Shown here piece by piece: positions 61,847-64,000 of a stretch of DNA of 64,000 nt. Position 1 is the stretch's first letter. Each line of letters starts with the position of its first letter. Where the stretch lies: positions 129,001 through 193,000 of the forward strand of contig NC_090138.1 in NCBI RefSeq assembly GCF_017916325.1. Direction: 5' to 3'. The translations under genes were made by a program, and so were the position numbers. This DNA is from Leishmania martiniquensis (Eukaryota > Euglenozoa > Kinetoplastea > Trypanosomatida > Trypanosomatidae). The notes beneath the pieces are model-generated. The model was given only the letters and a program-made list of their open reading frames with translations. It made no database searches and had not been told where the DNA came from.

Positions 61847-64000
61847 ATGCTGATGCTGCCATCTCGAGGCCTGCTCCAGCGTGGAACCGTGGCAGCCACT
61901 GCGGCTCGATGGGCCGCCTCTCCTCCGTCCTCAGTGGCACACCGATCGCGCATAAGCAATGAGGCGGCAGCGTTGCGGCCGCGCCAGGAAGGCACACCCC
62001 CTCCGCCCTCCTCTAGGGAGAAGAGCGAAGGGCATGCCGACAGGGATGCAACGGCGTCCGCGGAGAGGGCGGTGGATGAGGTGGAGCGCCTCCTTGCCGC
62101 CACGGCGACGCGCGCTGCACCTGCCAGCCCGGCGCCATCTACGCAGACGCCTGCGCCCATGCTCGTCTCGTCGCCGCTGTCTACGACAGGCACCGCCACC
62201 GCGGCATCCGACACGATCGTCAACCCAAGCGCCGCGCTGCACTACAAGGCCCTCCATCAAGCAGCAGAGAGCACGCGCGGCAGGGGCGGCCCGACGCACG
62301 TGCAGTTGGAGCAGATCGACCGCCGCCGCAGCAAGCCAAGTCTGTCCGAGGCCGAGTTTTCCGTGGGGATGACGGAGCGGCTTCTGCCGGAGTTGCCGCG
62401 TCTGCCGGCGCTGCATGAGGTGCACTACGGCGACGCTGTGGTGCAGGAGCTGGACCGCAGCGCCTACTTTGCCCTGAAGCAACGGGACACCACGAGCACG
62501 GTCACCCCCTCCCAGAGGAGGGCGACGGCCACTCAAACCTCAGCAGACTCAGCGGCGGCACAGGACGACGCGGCCGTAGTCCTCATCAACGGCGAGGCGT
62601 GTAGGGAACTAAGCCTGGATGAGGACTTGAGTGTGGCAAGCTTCGCGGCGTTTGACGCCGAGGCCGGTAAAGCGTTTCCAAGAGCGTCGACCTCCACCAC
62701 GGCTGACGCCGCGTCAGATTTCGCCAGCCTCACCGCCACAGAAGGGCAGAGGGTCGCTGCCGATGGCGACGGTGGTTGTGGAAAGGTCGATACTGCTGCT
62801 GCTGCTGCGATTGCCGGGCAGGGCGTCGAGGCTGACGATGCTGCGGCGCCTGGTAGCAACTTTGTTGACGACAACGACGCCGACGATGATGGTCTCTCGC
62901 TGCAGCTCAACTTTGCTGCGGAGCGGCCTTGGTTTGTCCCGGCGTGCGGGGTCGTGCAGCTTCACCCGTTATCCTCGCACGACTGCGCACTGCTGCTGCG
63001 CTTTGTGCTGCGCCTACGTCAGCAGACCGAGGCCGACCTGGTGCCGTCGCTGCGCCGCGCGCTTATTGCTGCCGAGCAGCAGGCGACGGAGGCGGAGAGA
63101 GGGCCGGCGGAGGGAGGCGCGTCCGTGATGTCTGAGAAGCCGCCAGCGTCATCATCGGCCATGACTCGCGCGACCAGCCGTGGCCGCGGCTCGCGCCTGA
63201 CCTTAGCACACGTGCTTCGCTATCTAGACACCGCACCGCCGCCGGTCGTCCCCTTTACGGAGTCGCTCCCCGCCAGCCGCGCGGGCCTCTCTACGTCCAG
63301 CCCTCGCCCCGCTCCCCCCTCGCCCGCCTTTGTATTTCATCTCTACCTCGAGAACATCTCCTCGCAGAACGCCCTCGGACACCTCGCGGGCCTCTTCAGC
63401 ATCCCTCAACGCTCCTTCCACACGCACACCGCCGTGAGCAAGATGTCGTGCAGCACCGTGCTGTGCGCCATCGCTGAGAACTGCGTGCGGCGTGAGCACC
63501 TGCTGCTACTGAACACCCTGCGTCACCCCGGATTCGTGTTGCGCGTGAGCGACATCCAAGAAGTGCGCGAGGACGCATACAGCTCTGCTGACGGTGCGGC
63601 GGCGACGACGACGACGTCGCAGCGGCTCTTTCGCGAGATTGCGCGCTGGCAACCTCTCTACCACACCGAAGTGCTGCTGCGGCGTGTGTGCAGCGCTGCC
63701 AGCTCAGCGAGCGGCAGCGGCCTGTCGACACGGCAGCAGCTGGAGCACCGCCTCCGCGCGGTGCAAGCGGTCGGCGCCATCTGCTTCTGTGCAAACCGTG
63801 AGGCGTCACTGGCGCGGGCCGCAACGGACGTGTTGCATGGATTCTTCCGCTCTGCCCTGCTGAATGCACTGCAGCGCCACAAGGCGCCCGTGCCGCTGAC
63901 CCGCTTCCTGAAGCGTCCGAACTTCTCCACAGCGCAGCACGCGCACCACGTCAGCACCGATGCGACCGTGAGGCAAGTGCTGAAGGCGTTTATGCAGTGC
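61847..64000 (+). CDS. Hypothetical, probably mitochondrial protein (N-terminal part; cut by window end)
   Basis: An open frame of 718 codons runs from ATG 61847 to the last base without a stop, so the gene continues outside the window. The first residues, MLMLPSRGLLQRGTVAATAA followed by RW, are basic, lack acidic residues and look like a mitochondrial presequence. Residues about 30-350 are mostly low-complexity, with some ordered parts (FSVGMTERLLPELPRLPALH, VVQELDRSAYFALKQ). From about 360 the protein is helical and more ordered: RPWFVPACGVVQLHPLSSHD, CALLLRFVLRLRQQTEADLV, ENISSQNALGHLAGLFSIP and SCSTVLCAIAENCVRREHLL. This could be a helical-repeat protein of mitochondrial RNA metabolism, which is common in trypanosomatids, but I see no diagnostic motif and do not assign a family. 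Confidence 0.85.
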   Translation, partial: MLMLPSRGLLQRGTVAATAARWAASPPSSVAHRSRISNEAAALRPRQEGTPPPPSSREKSEGHADRDATASAERAVDEVERLLAATATRAAPASPAPSTQTPAPMLVSSPLSTTGTATAASDTIVNPSAALHYKALHQAAESTRGRGGPTHVQLEQIDRRRSKPSLSEAEFSVGMTERLLPELPRLPALHEVHYGDAVVQELDRSAYFALKQRDTTSTVTPSQRRATATQTSADSAAAQDDAAVVLINGEACRELSLDEDLSVASFAAFDAEAGKAFPRASTSTTADAASDFASLTATEGQRVAADGDGGCGKVDTAAAAAIAGQGVEADDAAAPGSNFVDDNDADDDGLSLQLNFAAERPWFVPACGVVQLHPLSSHDCALLLRFVLRLRQQTEADLVPSLRRALIAAEQQATEAERGPAEGGASVMSEKPPASSSAMTRATSRGRGSRLTLAHVLRYLDTAPPPVVPFTESLPASRAGLSTSSPRPAPPSPAFVFHLYLENISSQNALGHLAGLFSIPQRSFHTHTAVSKMSCSTVLCAIAENCVRREHLLLLNTLRHPGFVLRVSDIQEVREDAYSSADGAAATTTTSQRLFREIARWQPLYHTEVLLRRVCSAASSASGSGLSTRQQLEHRLRAVQAVGAICFCANREASLARAATDVLHGFFRSALLNALQRHKAPVPLTRFLKRPNFSTAQHAHHVSTDATVRQVLKAFMQC

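Overview
The window looks like a nuclear chromosome segment of a trypanosomatid, most likely Leishmania or a close relative in the Leishmaniinae. All recognisable genes are intronless and lie on the + strand, as in one directional (polycistronic) cluster. Coding regions are GC-rich with alanine, serine and poly-residue linkers. They are separated by long C/T-rich gaps full of (CA)n/(GT)n microsatellites. Most starts are preceded by a polypyrimidine tract and an AG, as expected for spliced-leader trans-splicing. I saw no bacterial features, tRNA, rRNA, CRISPR array or intact transposon.

Layout. An acetate-permease family protein (GPR1/FUN34/YaaH, 1016-1927) is followed by a 3.3 kb gap holding a perfect 73-bp-arm hairpin and a G-quadruplex motif. 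Next come an FLVCR-like MFS transporter (5250-7298), an unrecognised 1722-aa protein (9574-14742), two identical ribosomal stalk protein P1 genes (15568-15894 and 16515-16841) and a 1749-aa protein ending in a TLDc domain (17810-23059). The longest gap (23060-28704, 5.6 kb) carries clusters of (AT)n runs. After it lie a low-complexity 1013-aa protein (28705-31746), a NEMP-like nuclear-envelope membrane protein candidate (33346-36036), an ankyrin-repeat protein with a degenerate DHHC domain (37157-40207), a TLC-like multipass protein (41927-45013), a PiT-family phosphate transporter (45854-47575), a 2472-aa protein with an interrupted dual-specificity phosphatase domain (50057-57475), U2AF65 (58154-60676) and the N-terminal part of a probably mitochondrial protein (61847 to the window end).

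The genes do not form a pathway, which is normal for trypanosomatid clusters; regulation is expected mainly at the RNA level. For that reason the intergenic structures deserve attention: a perfect 82-bp palindrome just upstream of U2AF65, the long hairpin at 3382-3558, the G-quadruplex motif at 2486-2500, and differing flanks around identical P1 copies. The most notable protein observations are a zDHHC-type ankyrin protein that has lost its catalytic cysteine and nearly all zinc ligands, and a phosphatase domain spread over about 500 residues with an intact active-site loop.
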